Shown one piece after another: positions 8,178 through 16,252 of a stretch of 64,000 nt of DNA. Every line of letters starts with the position of its first letter. Position 1 is the stretch's first letter. The notes beneath the pieces are model-generated. The model searched no databases. It was not told the origin of the DNA and saw nothing but the letters and a program-made list of their open reading frames with translations. This stretch comes from Alphaproteobacteria bacterium (GTDB taxonomy: Bacteria > Pseudomonadota > Alphaproteobacteria > JANQMY01): positions 310,001 through 374,000 of the forward strand of contig JANQPL010000018.1 of NCBI GenBank assembly GCA_028289425.1, read 5' to 3'. Position numbers and translations under genes: made by a program.

Positions 8178-9386
8178 ATGGATTTCGCGCACTCGAAAGA
8201 AGACGATCTATTCCGTCAGGAAGTTCAAGACTTTCTGGCGAACAAACTGACCGACGATTTGAAACAGCGGGCCCGGGCCGCCGGATGGCGCACCTTCACC
8301 GATCACGGCTTGGCAATGGAGTGGCAATCGATCCTTCATGAGCAAGGGTGGGTGGCGCCGGCCTGGCCCAAGGAACATGGCGGCACGGGCTGGTCCGTGA
8401 TGCAGCGCTTCATCTATCAGCAGGAATGTGTGGCGGCCGGCACACCGCGCCTTTACCCGCAAGGCATCATGATGCTCGGTCCGACACTCATCGGTCATGG
8501 TACGGAAGAACAACAGAGCTACTACATGCCGCGCATCCTGTCGGGGGAAGATTTGTGGTGCCAGGGGTACTCCGAACCAGGATCCGGATCGGACCTCGCC
8601 TCCCTTCAGACAAAAGCCGTCAAAGACGGGGGTGATTACATCATCAACGGTACAAAAATTTGGACGTCTACCGCGCATCATGCCAACCGCATGTTCGCCC
8701 TGGTGCGCACCTCTGCCGAGGACAAGCCCCAGAAAGGCATCACTTTCCTGATGCTGGAAATGGACACGCCCGGCATTGAAGTAGAGCCCATCATCAACAT
8801 GGCGGGCGAGCATGAGTTCAACCAAGTGTTCTTTACCGATGTGCGCGTGCCCCAGTCGGGCCGTGTCGGCGAAGAAGGCCAGGGCTGGACGGTTGCCAAA
8901 TATCTTTTGGAATTCGAGCGCGGTTCCTTGTCCGCCGGTGCGTCGCTCGCCAATGCGTTGACGAAATTAAAATCGTTTGCCAGCGAGCGCGACTCCGAGA
9001 GCGGCCCCGCGCTCATCGATGAGGCAGGCTTCCGCACCCGCTTGCACGAACTGGAAGTGGCGGCGGATGCCATCGCCATGACCGAAAAGATTGTGCTGAG
9101 TTCCTTGTCCGCCAATCAGAACCCCGGATCGGCCGCCAATGTGAGCAAGATCCTGAGTTCGGAGACGCAGCAACAAATTCAGGAACTGGCCATGGAGGCC
9201 GCAGGCTATTACGGGGTGCCGAACCACATCGTGCTTGAGGAATTCGGTCCCAATTTCGGTCCGATCGGCCCAGATACCTCAAGGAACAATGTGGCGTCCT
9301 ACCTGACGGGGCGGATGAGCACCATTGCCGGCGGCACGGGCGAGGTTCAGCGAAACATTTTGGCAAAGTTAGAACTTGGACTTTGA
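8178..9386 (+). CDS. Acyl-CoA dehydrogenase
   Basis: The 402-residue flavoprotein matches the usual acyl-CoA dehydrogenase length. Landmarks: an N-terminal helical domain (EVQDFLANKL), WCQGYSEPGSGSDLASL (FAD/substrate loop), GTKIWTSTAHHAN, and the C-terminal TIAGGTGEVQRNILA that contacts FAD across the dimer. The enzyme oxidises acyl-CoA to the 2-enoyl thioester and passes electrons to ETF. Its insertion between a desaturase and a Rieske oxygenase fits a lipid, steroid or terpenoid catabolic function, but the chain type is not readable. A large GC-rich palindrome follows it. Confidence 0.9.
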   Translation: MDFAHSKEDDLFRQEVQDFLANKLTDDLKQRARAAGWRTFTDHGLAMEWQSILHEQGWVAPAWPKEHGGTGWSVMQRFIYQQECVAAGTPRLYPQGIMMLGPTLIGHGTEEQQSYYMPRILSGEDLWCQGYSEPGSGSDLASLQTKAVKDGGDYIINGTKIWTSTAHHANRMFALVRTSAEDKPQKGITFLMLEMDTPGIEVEPIINMAGEHEFNQVFFTDVRVPQSGRVGEEGQGWTVAKYLLEFERGSLSAGASLANALTKLKSFASERDSESGPALIDEAGFRTRLHELEVAADAIAMTEKIVLSSLSANQNPGSAANVSKILSSETQQQIQELAMEAAGYYGVPNHIVLEEFGPNFGPIGPDTSRNNVASYLTGRMSTIAGGTGEVQRNILAKLELGL

Positions 9387-9401
9387 TGAATGATTGCTAA
9401 G

Positions 9402-9512
9402 CCGTCCCACGCCCCCGTCCCGTGAACCATGTCCTCGGGCCGCGCAATGCGCGGATCCGGGGGCACCCGATAAGGATACCCTTGGGGTGGTTGGGACGGG
9501 GGCGTGGGACGG
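9402..9512. repeat. Long GC-rich palindromic repeat, copy A (111 bp)
   Basis: Perfect 20-base arms (9402-9421 and 9493-9512, beginning CCGTCCCACG on the left) enclose about 70 bases. The inner part holds a second hairpin, CCGCGC-AAT-GCGCGG. The rightmost 50 bases match, on the opposite strand, the left half of the palindrome at 19785-19857. It lies between two co-directional genes, just before the AAGGAG of the Rieske gene. It is a dispersed palindromic repeat; it may act on mRNA stability or termination. Confidence 0.85.
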
Positions 9513-9544
9513 TGAAGTACTAATACTCCGAAGGAGTTCAAAAA

Positions 9545-10780
9545 ATGAAACACGACCTTCAAGTATCGATCCTCAAAGAACTCATGCGCCAATTGGATGC
9601 GGGCAAGAACGTGGATTCGGGTGTGCAATACCGGAACCCGACGTCAGCCTATGTATGTCCGGACATTGCCAACAAGGAATGGGCCGCCTTTTTTCAAAAC
9701 CACCCGCAACTGATCGGCCTTTCCGGGGACCTGCCGCAGCCGGGCACCTACGTAACGAATGACGATTTCGGCACGCCTGTGCTTGCGACCCGCGACCTGG
9801 ACGGAAAGTTTCGTGCCTTTCTAAATGCGTGCCGCCACAGGGGCGCGCGCGTTGCCGAAGGCCGGGGCGATGCCAAACGGTTTAGCTGTCCCTTCCATGC
9901 CTGGACCTATTCCGCCGGCGGCGAATTGGTCTCCATTCCCCAAGAAGATCAGTTCGGTGCGATCGATAAATCATGCCACGGGCTCATCGAGCTTCCGGCA
10001 AAAGAAAGCAACGGCCTCCTTTGGGTTCATCCGCAGCCGGATGGAAAAATAGATCTGGAAGCTCAGTTAGGCCCTCTACTGGAGGAAATGAAAACGCTGA
10101 ACTGTCAGGACCTCACCTATGTGGGTGAGTCGGTCATCCACAAAAACCTGAACTGGAAGCTCGCCAACGACACGTTTGGCGAAACGTACCACTTCCAAAA
10201 GCTGCACCGGAACACGTTGGGTCAGATTTTCTACGGCGATAATCTGGCCTATGAAGAAATCGGACGGAATCACAGATTTGTTTTCGCCGCCAAGGCGATC
10301 GACCAGTTACGCGACATACCCGAGCAGGAATGGGAGCTGCGCGGTCATGCCAATTTGCTCTACTTCCTGTTTCCGAACATTCAATTCAATGTGGGCCGTG
10401 ACAGCATAGCCCTCATCAAGATCTACCCCGACCCCGATCACCCGGGCCGCTCGCTCACCCGGGTGGGACACTATTTTTCGGAAGAGGCCATCACCGCCGC
10501 CGCAAATGACGCCAATGCGGGCGAAACAGTCACCCGCGAAAACGTCTATGACGGCGAAGTGCGTGAGAATGCCATTCTTAGTCTTGAAGCCATTACGGAA
10601 GTCTTCGACAGCACGATCGAGCAAGAAGACTATGTGATGGGCGAGCATCAGCAGAAGGCCGCGGAGAATGGTCTGCTTGATCACGTGATCTTCGGGCGCA
10701 ACGAACCGGCGCTGCATCACTATCACAATACATTCCGGGATGCGTTGGGCATGCCGCCGCTGGAGAAGATCTCGCCATAG
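9545..10780 (+). CDS. Rieske non-heme iron oxygenase, alpha subunit
   Basis: A 411-residue oxygenase component. The Rieske [2Fe-2S] ligands are C96-R-H98 and C115-P-F-H118. The catalytic domain has NWKLANDTFGETYHFQKLH, with H216 and H221 as expected iron ligands and N208/D209 as the bridging acid region. Such enzymes hydroxylate or dihydroxylate aromatic, steroid or quaternary-amine substrates and need a reductase, which is not present nearby. The start is an ATG after CGAAGGAGTTC. The genes on each side are co-directional. Confidence 0.9.
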   Translation: MKHDLQVSILKELMRQLDAGKNVDSGVQYRNPTSAYVCPDIANKEWAAFFQNHPQLIGLSGDLPQPGTYVTNDDFGTPVLATRDLDGKFRAFLNACRHRGARVAEGRGDAKRFSCPFHAWTYSAGGELVSIPQEDQFGAIDKSCHGLIELPAKESNGLLWVHPQPDGKIDLEAQLGPLLEEMKTLNCQDLTYVGESVIHKNLNWKLANDTFGETYHFQKLHRNTLGQIFYGDNLAYEEIGRNHRFVFAAKAIDQLRDIPEQEWELRGHANLLYFLFPNIQFNVGRDSIALIKIYPDPDHPGRSLTRVGHYFSEEAITAAANDANAGETVTRENVYDGEVRENAILSLEAITEVFDSTIEQEDYVMGEHQQKAAENGLLDHVIFGRNEPALHHYHNTFRDALGMPPLEKISP

Positions 10781-10822
10781 ATGTTAGTATCCCCTCCCAG
10801 ATTCTATTCACGGAGAGGGATG

Positions 10823-11494
10823 ATGACGCGCGCAGCCAATAGCCTTTTCACACTTGCTTGCTTTGCCTTTGCTTGCCACGGCGCGGCGGCGCAGGCGTGC
10901 GAGGTTCCGCCAGGCTACATTGCGCCCCAAGCGCCCATCGTGGCACCGATGGAAGATCTGCTGTCGCGCGCTGAAACCGTGGATGTGCGCCTTGCGCTCC
11001 AGCCCGTGGTCAATGCGGTGGCCGCCTTGCCCATGGAAGATCAAGTCGATCCAAACAGCCCCCTGCCCCGCGTTGTCGGCACGGCGACGCTCACGCAAGG
11101 CGACTATGGCGAACCGGGATCGCGCCGGCTTGTGTGCCTGGATGACGGTTCAACGATGTTGCAGACCGTACTGGACGTAGAAAGTAGCGGCGACAGCCAT
11201 GTCATGCGGTACCAGCTGTGGGACTACACATCGGAACGGTCCCGCGCCATCGACTATTCCGTGGGGCAGTTTGTCTACACGATGATCGGCGATGACCGAA
11301 CGCAAGTCACTTGGACCCAAGGGTTCGCGCTTAAGCCGGACGAGATTCCCGGCGCACTTGGCGGCATCGGGCGCTGGCTCTTTCGCAAGAACTTCCTGGA
11401 GGAGGAGTACAAAACCCTCATGGAGGGAACGCTGGCCCATATGAAACAAACCATCGAAGCAGGTCCCGGCGCACAAGCGAACGCCGGCGAATAG
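10823..11494 (+). CDS. Secreted hypothetical protein, possible START/SRPBCC-like fold
   Basis: A protein of about 223 residues with an N-terminal signal peptide (TRAANSLFTLACFAFACHGAAAQA, cleavage probably after AAAQA). The remainder contains TATLTQGDYGEPGSRRLVCL, a sensitive YQLWDYTSERS strand and a helix-rich end (LEEEYKTLMEGTLAHMKQTIEAG), an alpha/beta pattern with a long final helix as in SRPBCC lipid-binding domains. The fold guess is weak. Two ATG codons are in tandem; the second has better spacing from GGAGAGGG. It may belong with the Rieske gene, 42 bases upstream. Confidence 0.6.
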   Translation: MTRAANSLFTLACFAFACHGAAAQACEVPPGYIAPQAPIVAPMEDLLSRAETVDVRLALQPVVNAVAALPMEDQVDPNSPLPRVVGTATLTQGDYGEPGSRRLVCLDDGSTMLQTVLDVESSGDSHVMRYQLWDYTSERSRAIDYSVGQFVYTMIGDDRTQVTWTQGFALKPDEIPGALGGIGRWLFRKNFLEEEYKTLMEGTLAHMKQTIEAGPGAQANAGE

Positions 11495-11528
11495 CCGATC
11501 GATAACGTTTCAGCGTCGGCCGTTCGGT

Positions 11529-12386
11529 CTAAAACGCCCGCGTCATTCCGTTGACGGAGTCCAGCGCTGCCGGATCGGCTTCCCCCCGAAAAGCGCGATC
11601 AATCGCATCGGCCCGTTTGCGCAGCACCTCTTGAAATTCCGGGTGGGTGCAAATGAAGAATTCATTGTCTTGAATGGATTGTAGTACGTGCCGCCCCAGA
11701 TCGATGGGGTCGGTGCCGGCCGCTATGCTCTCCGACGCGGCGTCAGCGACCGTTCCCTCATTTGGATCGTCTTTCAACTTGTCGGGCCGGTTGCGCGAGC
11801 TGGTGCCGAGATTTGACCGCACCACACCGGGGCACAATACGGACACGCCGACGCCGGACTCCAAAAGATCCGCACGCAACGCTTCGGAAAAACCGACAAC
11901 GGCAAACTTGCTGGCATTGTAAATTGTCAGATTGGGCATACCGAGCAAGCCGCCAACGGAGGCGGTGTTCACAATATGCGCGTCTGCCCCATGACGCTTC
12001 AGTTCGGGCAAAAAGCACTTCACACCGTTGACGACGCCGTTGAGATTAACACTCATCACCCAGTCCCAGTCCTTGTAGGACATGTCTTCGAAGGGCCCCA
12101 TAGCGTTCACACCTGCATTGTTACACAGCAGGTGGACAGCACCGAAAGCACGGGTGCACTCTGCCGCGGCCTGAGCCATCGAGTCACGATCCGCCACGTC
12201 GGCTTGAACTGTTTCTACTTTCGCTCCCTTGCCACGCAATTCTTGCGCGGCGGCCGTAAGCGCAGTTTCCTCAATGTCCAGTAAGACCAAGTTCATTCCG
12301 GCCTCGGCAAAGACTTGCGCCATGCCAAAACCGATACCGCTTGCGCCGCCTGTTATGGCGGCCGTCTTGCCAGATACGTTTTTCAT
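11529..12386 (-). CDS. Short-chain dehydrogenase/reductase (SDR)
   Basis: A 285-residue classical SDR. It has TGGASGIGFG near the N-terminus for NAD(P) binding, LLDIEE after strand 2, CNNAGVNAMG, and the catalytic Ser of NTASVGG with YNASK (Tyr and Lys). The C-terminal 60 residues extend beyond the common 250, with ICTHPEFQEVLRKRADAIDRAF, as in a subgroup found with aromatic and steroid catabolism genes. Substrate unknown. It converges with the upstream secreted protein gene. Confidence 0.88.
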   Translation of the reverse strand: MKNVSGKTAAITGGASGIGFGMAQVFAEAGMNLVLLDIEETALTAAAQELRGKGAKVETVQADVADRDSMAQAAAECTRAFGAVHLLCNNAGVNAMGPFEDMSYKDWDWVMSVNLNGVVNGVKCFLPELKRHGADAHIVNTASVGGLLGMPNLTIYNASKFAVVGFSEALRADLLESGVGVSVLCPGVVRSNLGTSSRNRPDKLKDDPNEGTVADAASESIAAGTDPIDLGRHVLQSIQDNEFFICTHPEFQEVLRKRADAIDRAFRGEADPAALDSVNGMTRAF

Positions 12387-12611
12387 CTCCGCGCGTTTCC
12401 CATGCTGTTGTTGGTGACGTGGTGTCCCGTCACGATAGCGCGGATTTCCGAAGTTTGAGAAGCCTGCGGGCGAACTCTCTCACCCGCGCGCAAGTTGTTG
12501 CACTTTTGCTCAGAACGGTTCTGGGCGACATGCAAACCGGTTCGTTGTCCGGAAACGCGCAATACAATGACTCTGGAACCGTTTTATGACCCAATCAAAA
12601 CAACAACGGCT

Positions 12612-13349
12612 CTAGGGCGCAGGGATCTGATTGATCAGCCGGTCATTCCCCAACATTTGATCGAGCAGGCCATTCATGTCCGATTGATTGTCCACATGCC
12701 GTCCGCCAAACGATTGTTCCGTTTGAGCGACCGGATCGTCCGGAAGGCTTCCGGGCCGCAGGCTGACGGGCGGCAAAGCCGGGTCCGGCCCGATTGAGGA
12801 AATCGCCGGGAACTGTAGTCTAAATGCCTCGAAGAATTGCTGGGCGTAGACGCGGAAATTCAGAATGCCGCCCCGGATATTGGCGCGCGTCACCCCTTGC
12901 TCTTCGAAATCATAGCGCCGCAAGAAGAAGCCGTTTTCGCGGCCCAACCCGGCAAACGCAAAGGCATGGTCGGCGTTAAATCGCAACACGGTCACCGGCG
13001 ATAAAGTACGCCCTTCAAAGGCAGAGATCATACGCAGGTCCGTACATTGAGCCCCGTCTGCCTCTCCGCAGGTGCCCATCAGAAACAGAACCCGCACGCC
13101 ATAAACGTTTGCAAGGATGGCCTGCTGGCCGTTGTCGAGGGTTTCGACGCTCCATTGCAACTGCATGTCCGTTAGAATTCGGCCGACCGATGTCACGGAA
13201 TAGTCGGCCACCATTCCCCCGGGATTGCTGATCTCCGGAATCGTACTGGTTTGTGGCTCCTCTACCGTCAACGATTGGGCATGAACGAATTGGATTGCAC
13301 CCAACGTTAGAACGCCACAAACAATAGCCAGCCATTGAAAAATACGCAC
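12612..13349 (-). CDS. Exported YbjN-domain protein
   Basis: A 245-residue product with signal peptide (FQWLAIVCGVLTLGAIQFVHAQS). The YbjN-like domain covers roughly residues 45-175: YSVTSVGRILTDMQLQWSV, GQQAILANVYGVRVLFLMG, and FFLRRYDFEEQGV with a helical end. A Pro-rich tail follows. CGEADGAQC may form a disulfide, matched by CGQGAGGRC in the neighbour. The frame runs to 13406, but a GTG at 13349 preceded by GGGGGAA gives a normal signal peptide and is preferred. It is a paralogue of the next gene (122 bases upstream on the same strand) and of the gene at the left window edge. Function unknown. Confidence 0.75.
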   Translation of the reverse strand: MRIFQWLAIVCGVLTLGAIQFVHAQSLTVEEPQTSTIPEISNPGGMVADYSVTSVGRILTDMQLQWSVETLDNGQQAILANVYGVRVLFLMGTCGEADGAQCTDLRMISAFEGRTLSPVTVLRFNADHAFAFAGLGRENGFFLRRYDFEEQGVTRANIRGGILNFRVYAQQFFEAFRLQFPAISSIGPDPALPPVSLRPGSLPDDPVAQTEQSFGGRHVDNQSDMNGLLDQMLGNDRLINQIPAP

Positions 13350-13471
13350 GATACTTCCCCCGTAATCAGAAACCGTCGATTGACCTGCTTCCTCACATAC
13401 CATCAAAGCGAATGGCTGGCCATGAGTGATGGGGCCTTCCCAGCATACATGTGTGGTACGGCGAACCGGCC

Positions 13472-14170
13472 CTACCGCGTGTCATTTGACAGAATGCCGT
13501 TCTTCAAAATCTGTTCCACAAGACTCGTGATGCCGTCATCGGGAAGGCCGCCGACAAAGGGCCCGACTTGGTTCCGCAGTGCCATCAGGTCCACATCACC
13601 GAGCAAATCACTCGCCGCCACATCAGGCGTATCGCCAAGAATCTCTCCTGCATCCGATGTCAGACCAAAAGTGTTTACGACATCGTTCACATTGTTACGA
13701 AACGCCAGGATACTTGCTGCAAGATTCAGCACGGGAACGCCCGCATGTTCAAAGTCATACCGCTGAACAAAGACGGTGCCTTCATCCTCTGACACGTAAA
13801 CAAAACTGGTTTCTTCGTTGTACTCCAGAATTTGTCGAGCCGACGGTGCACGGCCTTGGAGCACCGATACCATATGCAGCTCCGTGCATCTTCCGCCGGC
13901 GCCCTGCCCGCAATCGCGCGGAAAAAATATGAGGAGATGCCCGCCCACAACGGCTGAAACGGCCTGAACGCCGCCTTCCATAGTGTCGACTCTCCACCGG
14001 ATTTGGAGCCCCGACAGAACCGCGCCGATATTCTCGGTGGTGTAGTCTCCCATCAATACCGTCCCCTGTTCGGACATACTGTCGCTAAGACGCCCCTGTG
14101 CCACAGCGACGTTGCCTGCCAAGACCGCGCAAACAACACCAACCCACAACGATTTGAAAACCGAAATCAT
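13472..14170 (-). CDS. Exported YbjN-domain protein, second paralogue
   Basis: The 232-residue product starts with a signal peptide (SLWVGVVCAVLAGNVAVAQG). Its body follows the neighbour closely: YTTENIGAVLSGLQIRWRVD, GGVQAVSAVVGGHLLIFFP, RCTELHMVSVLQGR and VFVQRYDFEHAGVP. The Cys pair of CGQGAGGRC is conserved, which fits a secreted domain with a disulfide. The C-terminal 50 residues are acidic and repetitive in Asp/Gly/Leu. The tandem arrangement points to local duplication. No function is established for exported YbjN proteins. Confidence 0.75.
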   Translation of the reverse strand: MISVFKSLWVGVVCAVLAGNVAVAQGRLSDSMSEQGTVLMGDYTTENIGAVLSGLQIRWRVDTMEGGVQAVSAVVGGHLLIFFPRDCGQGAGGRCTELHMVSVLQGRAPSARQILEYNEETSFVYVSEDEGTVFVQRYDFEHAGVPVLNLAASILAFRNNVNDVVNTFGLTSDAGEILGDTPDVAASDLLGDVDLMALRNQVGPFVGGLPDDGITSLVEQILKNGILSNDTR

Positions 14171-14287
14171 GAAATCCCCCCAAAAAGCAAGCCGTTAAGT
14201 GCGCCGACACTAACACCATTAACGGATCGGGTGCAAAACGACCTGTCTATGGAGGTGAGGTGCCCGCTGCGGAGTGCATGCCGGTAT

Positions 14288-14707
14288 TTATTCCCTCCAC
14301 GGATTGATTACATCGACGCCTGTTTCGTGAAAACTGCGGGCACTTCGGGCGGCCACTTGCGCATCATGGACACGGGCGATCGCGGCAATCATCAGGCTGG
14401 GTATTTCCCGCCGCCGGCCTGCGCTCTTGCGCGCAAACGCACAGACGGGATAGATGCGCGCAGCACGGTCGTCGAAGGGCAGAATGGGCAAGGACAGTTT
14501 GGAGGACACCAATTGGACGAGGCGGCCGCGGAATTCGTTGCGCCGCTCGCCTTCCGGAAGGCGGTAAACTTGGTATTCGATTTCCGCGATGGACACCGCC
14601 GTCGTGGCGATCTTGACGCGCTCAAGCGCCGCCAGCCAGCCGACCACCTGCACCGCCGGTTTTGGACGAATGAGTTCCGATAAAACGCTGGTGTCGAAGA
14701 TGATCAT
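14288..14707 (-). CDS. PIN-domain VapC/FitB-like toxin, probably inactive and without antitoxin
   Basis: A 139-residue PIN-domain protein of the VapC/FitB type: MIIFDTSVLSELIRPKP at the start, SIAEIEYQ in the middle, MIAAIARVH and VDVINPW at the end. D5 and E42 of the metal site are present. The third acidic residue, usually Asp three positions before the IAAIA helix, is Ser104, and the late TRNVRDF-type motif reads ARSARSF with Ser122 and Ser125. Two catalytic positions therefore look lost. A VapB-type antitoxin is expected directly upstream, but only about 180 bases separate it from the cytochrome gene, with no suitable frame. The start is the ATG before IIFD; the frame opens at a GTG at 14752. 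Confidence 0.75.
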   Translation of the reverse strand: MIIFDTSVLSELIRPKPAVQVVGWLAALERVKIATTAVSIAEIEYQVYRLPEGERRNEFRGRLVQLVSSKLSLPILPFDDRAARIYPVCAFARKSAGRRREIPSLMIAAIARVHDAQVAARSARSFHETGVDVINPWRE

Positions 14708-14890
14708 GACAAGTTGCCTCATCATGGGTTGGGCGCCTGCTCCGCCACGCACCGTATTGTATTGAACCTTTTGTTAAAAAGTTCACAACCCGTATTAACC
14801 AACTTTGACGCGCAAGGCAGAAAAGGCCGGCCCCGCCAGGTCCGGTATCAATAAAAACAAGTTGTCGACGCTATTAGGTCGCGGTACGGA

Positions 14891-15292
14891 TCACTTATCC
14901 GGCGCTCGTTGGAGCGTTTCAACGTGTTCGACAATTGCGCTTAAGGTGGATTGTGCCTCCGGATCGTCCATCTGAGTTCCCCAAAGCGGCATCTGACGCG
15001 TGCCGTGAGCGAAGATCTCCAATCGGCCGTCGATAACATGGGTGACAAATTTCCGCGGATAATCCCCTCCGTAACGGACGGTCAGCAAAGTGAGGTCAGG
15101 CCCACCCACTTGTTCCGTATCCGGGATGGCCTCCGTTCCCTTGCCGTCCATCCCGTGGCAGGACGCGCAATTATCGCGATAGGCCTCGGCGCCCAGTGCC
15201 AACGCTTCGGCCTTTTCGGCCTCGGCGGCATCGTCTCTGAAAACGGAACAGGAAGTGAGGACCAGTATCAGTCCAAGAGCAGCAACTCGCAT
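14891..15292 (-). CDS. Lipoprotein c-type cytochrome
   Basis: A 133-residue class I cytochrome c. A lipoprotein signal (LGLILVLTSC) ends in a lipobox with Cys15, so the mature protein should be anchored to the membrane facing the periplasm. The heme site is C42-A-S-C-H46, and RQMPLWG (Met101) is the likely second axial ligand. GKGTEAIPDTEQVGGPDLT lies between them as in small cytochromes that serve oxidases or dehydrogenases. The frame opens 14 codons earlier; the ATG after AAGGATTCCCCA restores a normal lipoprotein signal. No obvious redox partner lies next to it. Confidence 0.85.
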   Translation of the reverse strand: MRVAALGLILVLTSCSVFRDDAAEAEKAEALALGAEAYRDNCASCHGMDGKGTEAIPDTEQVGGPDLTLLTVRYGGDYPRKFVTHVIDGRLEIFAHGTRQMPLWGTQMDDPEAQSTLSAIVEHVETLQRAPDK

Positions 15293-15443
15293 TGGGGAAT
15301 CCTTATGACCGGATCGGACGCATAATGCATCCAATCAATCCCCAAATATCGGCCCCGGGTGGATGTTAGGGTGAAAGGTGTGCCCTTGCCAAGCGCAATC
15401 GTTACGCCGCTTTCTTGGGTTGCTATTCGAAAAGCGCAACCTC

Positions 15444-16193
15444 TCAAGACACTTTGCCGGCCCCTTCTTTCTTGAAGAAGGACAGGAACTCATTCTTCGG
15501 CAGGTCGTGAAATTTCTCTATGCACTCGAAGACGAAGCTTCGTGGCGCTAGAGCGATCTCATATTGACAAAAAGAGTCGCGAAGACCAAACAAACCGCTG
15601 GTTTCTTCGGTTCCTTCGAACCACAAAGAAGATTCATCTTCCTGTTCGGCAGTCATAACCTGAAGGAACTCTTCCCTCACCCTATAGAACCCAAACATTC
15701 CAGTTCCAGGTGGCTCCCGACCAGTTCTCCAGTATGCAGCGTACTCAGAAATTTTCCTCCTAGCAAAATCGAGTGCTTGTTCTTTGGTAACGGGCTCCGA
15801 ATGCAATCTTCCATTTTGATTTGTAGAGTAGGCCCAAAACAGTCCTGCCTTGCCGGACGCTTCTACCTCTGCTTCTCGAAGCTTGATGGCAATGGATTCA
15901 ATCCGGTTTCGCGTCAGAGTGAGAGCCAGGTAGCCAACAACTAGCGCTACCGCTTCCGGCCAACTGTTGATGTATAGATCGACGTAAGTTGCCTCATCAA
16001 GAAGGAAGCTTCCGACTATGCCGCCCAAGCGAGCAAAACAAAACAGATAGCAGATAAAACCAATGAAGGATCCGACCATCATCCAAATTGGGTAGTGCGG
16101 TTCGGTCAGAGAACGATATGCCCGCCAATCGTAGGCCACCATGCTAACAAGCGAGATCAAAAGACCGAATATCCACAAAAGTGGTTCAAACAT
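15444..16193 (-). CDS. Orphan membrane protein of unknown family, AT-richer than neighbours
   Basis: A 249-residue product with three N-terminal hydrophobic segments (LLWIFGLLISLVSMVA, IWMMVGSFIGFICYLFCF, AVALVVGYLALTL), then a soluble part of about 150 residues with helical IESIAIKLREAEVEA and a domain rich in aromatic and acidic residues (FGFYRVREEFLQVM). I recognise no family. Base composition and codon use are visibly AT-richer than the surrounding genes, hinting at recent acquisition. The ATG follows GGGGGACCT, part of which is paired in an upstream inverted repeat. Confidence 0.65.
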   Translation of the reverse strand: MFEPLLWIFGLLISLVSMVAYDWRAYRSLTEPHYPIWMMVGSFIGFICYLFCFARLGGIVGSFLLDEATYVDLYINSWPEAVALVVGYLALTLTRNRIESIAIKLREAEVEASGKAGLFWAYSTNQNGRLHSEPVTKEQALDFARRKISEYAAYWRTGREPPGTGMFGFYRVREEFLQVMTAEQEDESSLWFEGTEETSGLFGLRDSFCQYEIALAPRSFVFECIEKFHDLPKNEFLSFFKKEGAGKVS

Positions 16194-16198
16194 AGGTC

Positions 16199-16241
16199 CC
16201 CCAAATTTTGATGGGGCTAATGATAACGCTAAAATTTGGGG
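16199..16241. repeat. 11-bp inverted repeat CCCCAAATTTT / AAAATTTGGGG
   Basis: Perfect 11-base arms (16199-16209 and 16231-16241) with a 21-base loop lie between the mfd stop and the start of the membrane protein. Transcribed leftward, the second arm includes the G-run that would be the SD of the membrane protein, so the hairpin could terminate mfd transcription or hide that SD. Confidence 0.7.
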
Positions 16242-16252
16242 CTGGAAGTGAA

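Noticed and set aside
14708-14890. Antitoxin gene for the PIN-domain protein
   Set aside because: I looked for a 60-90 codon frame ending at the PIN start; none fits the space, and the region is AT-rich with only short frames.
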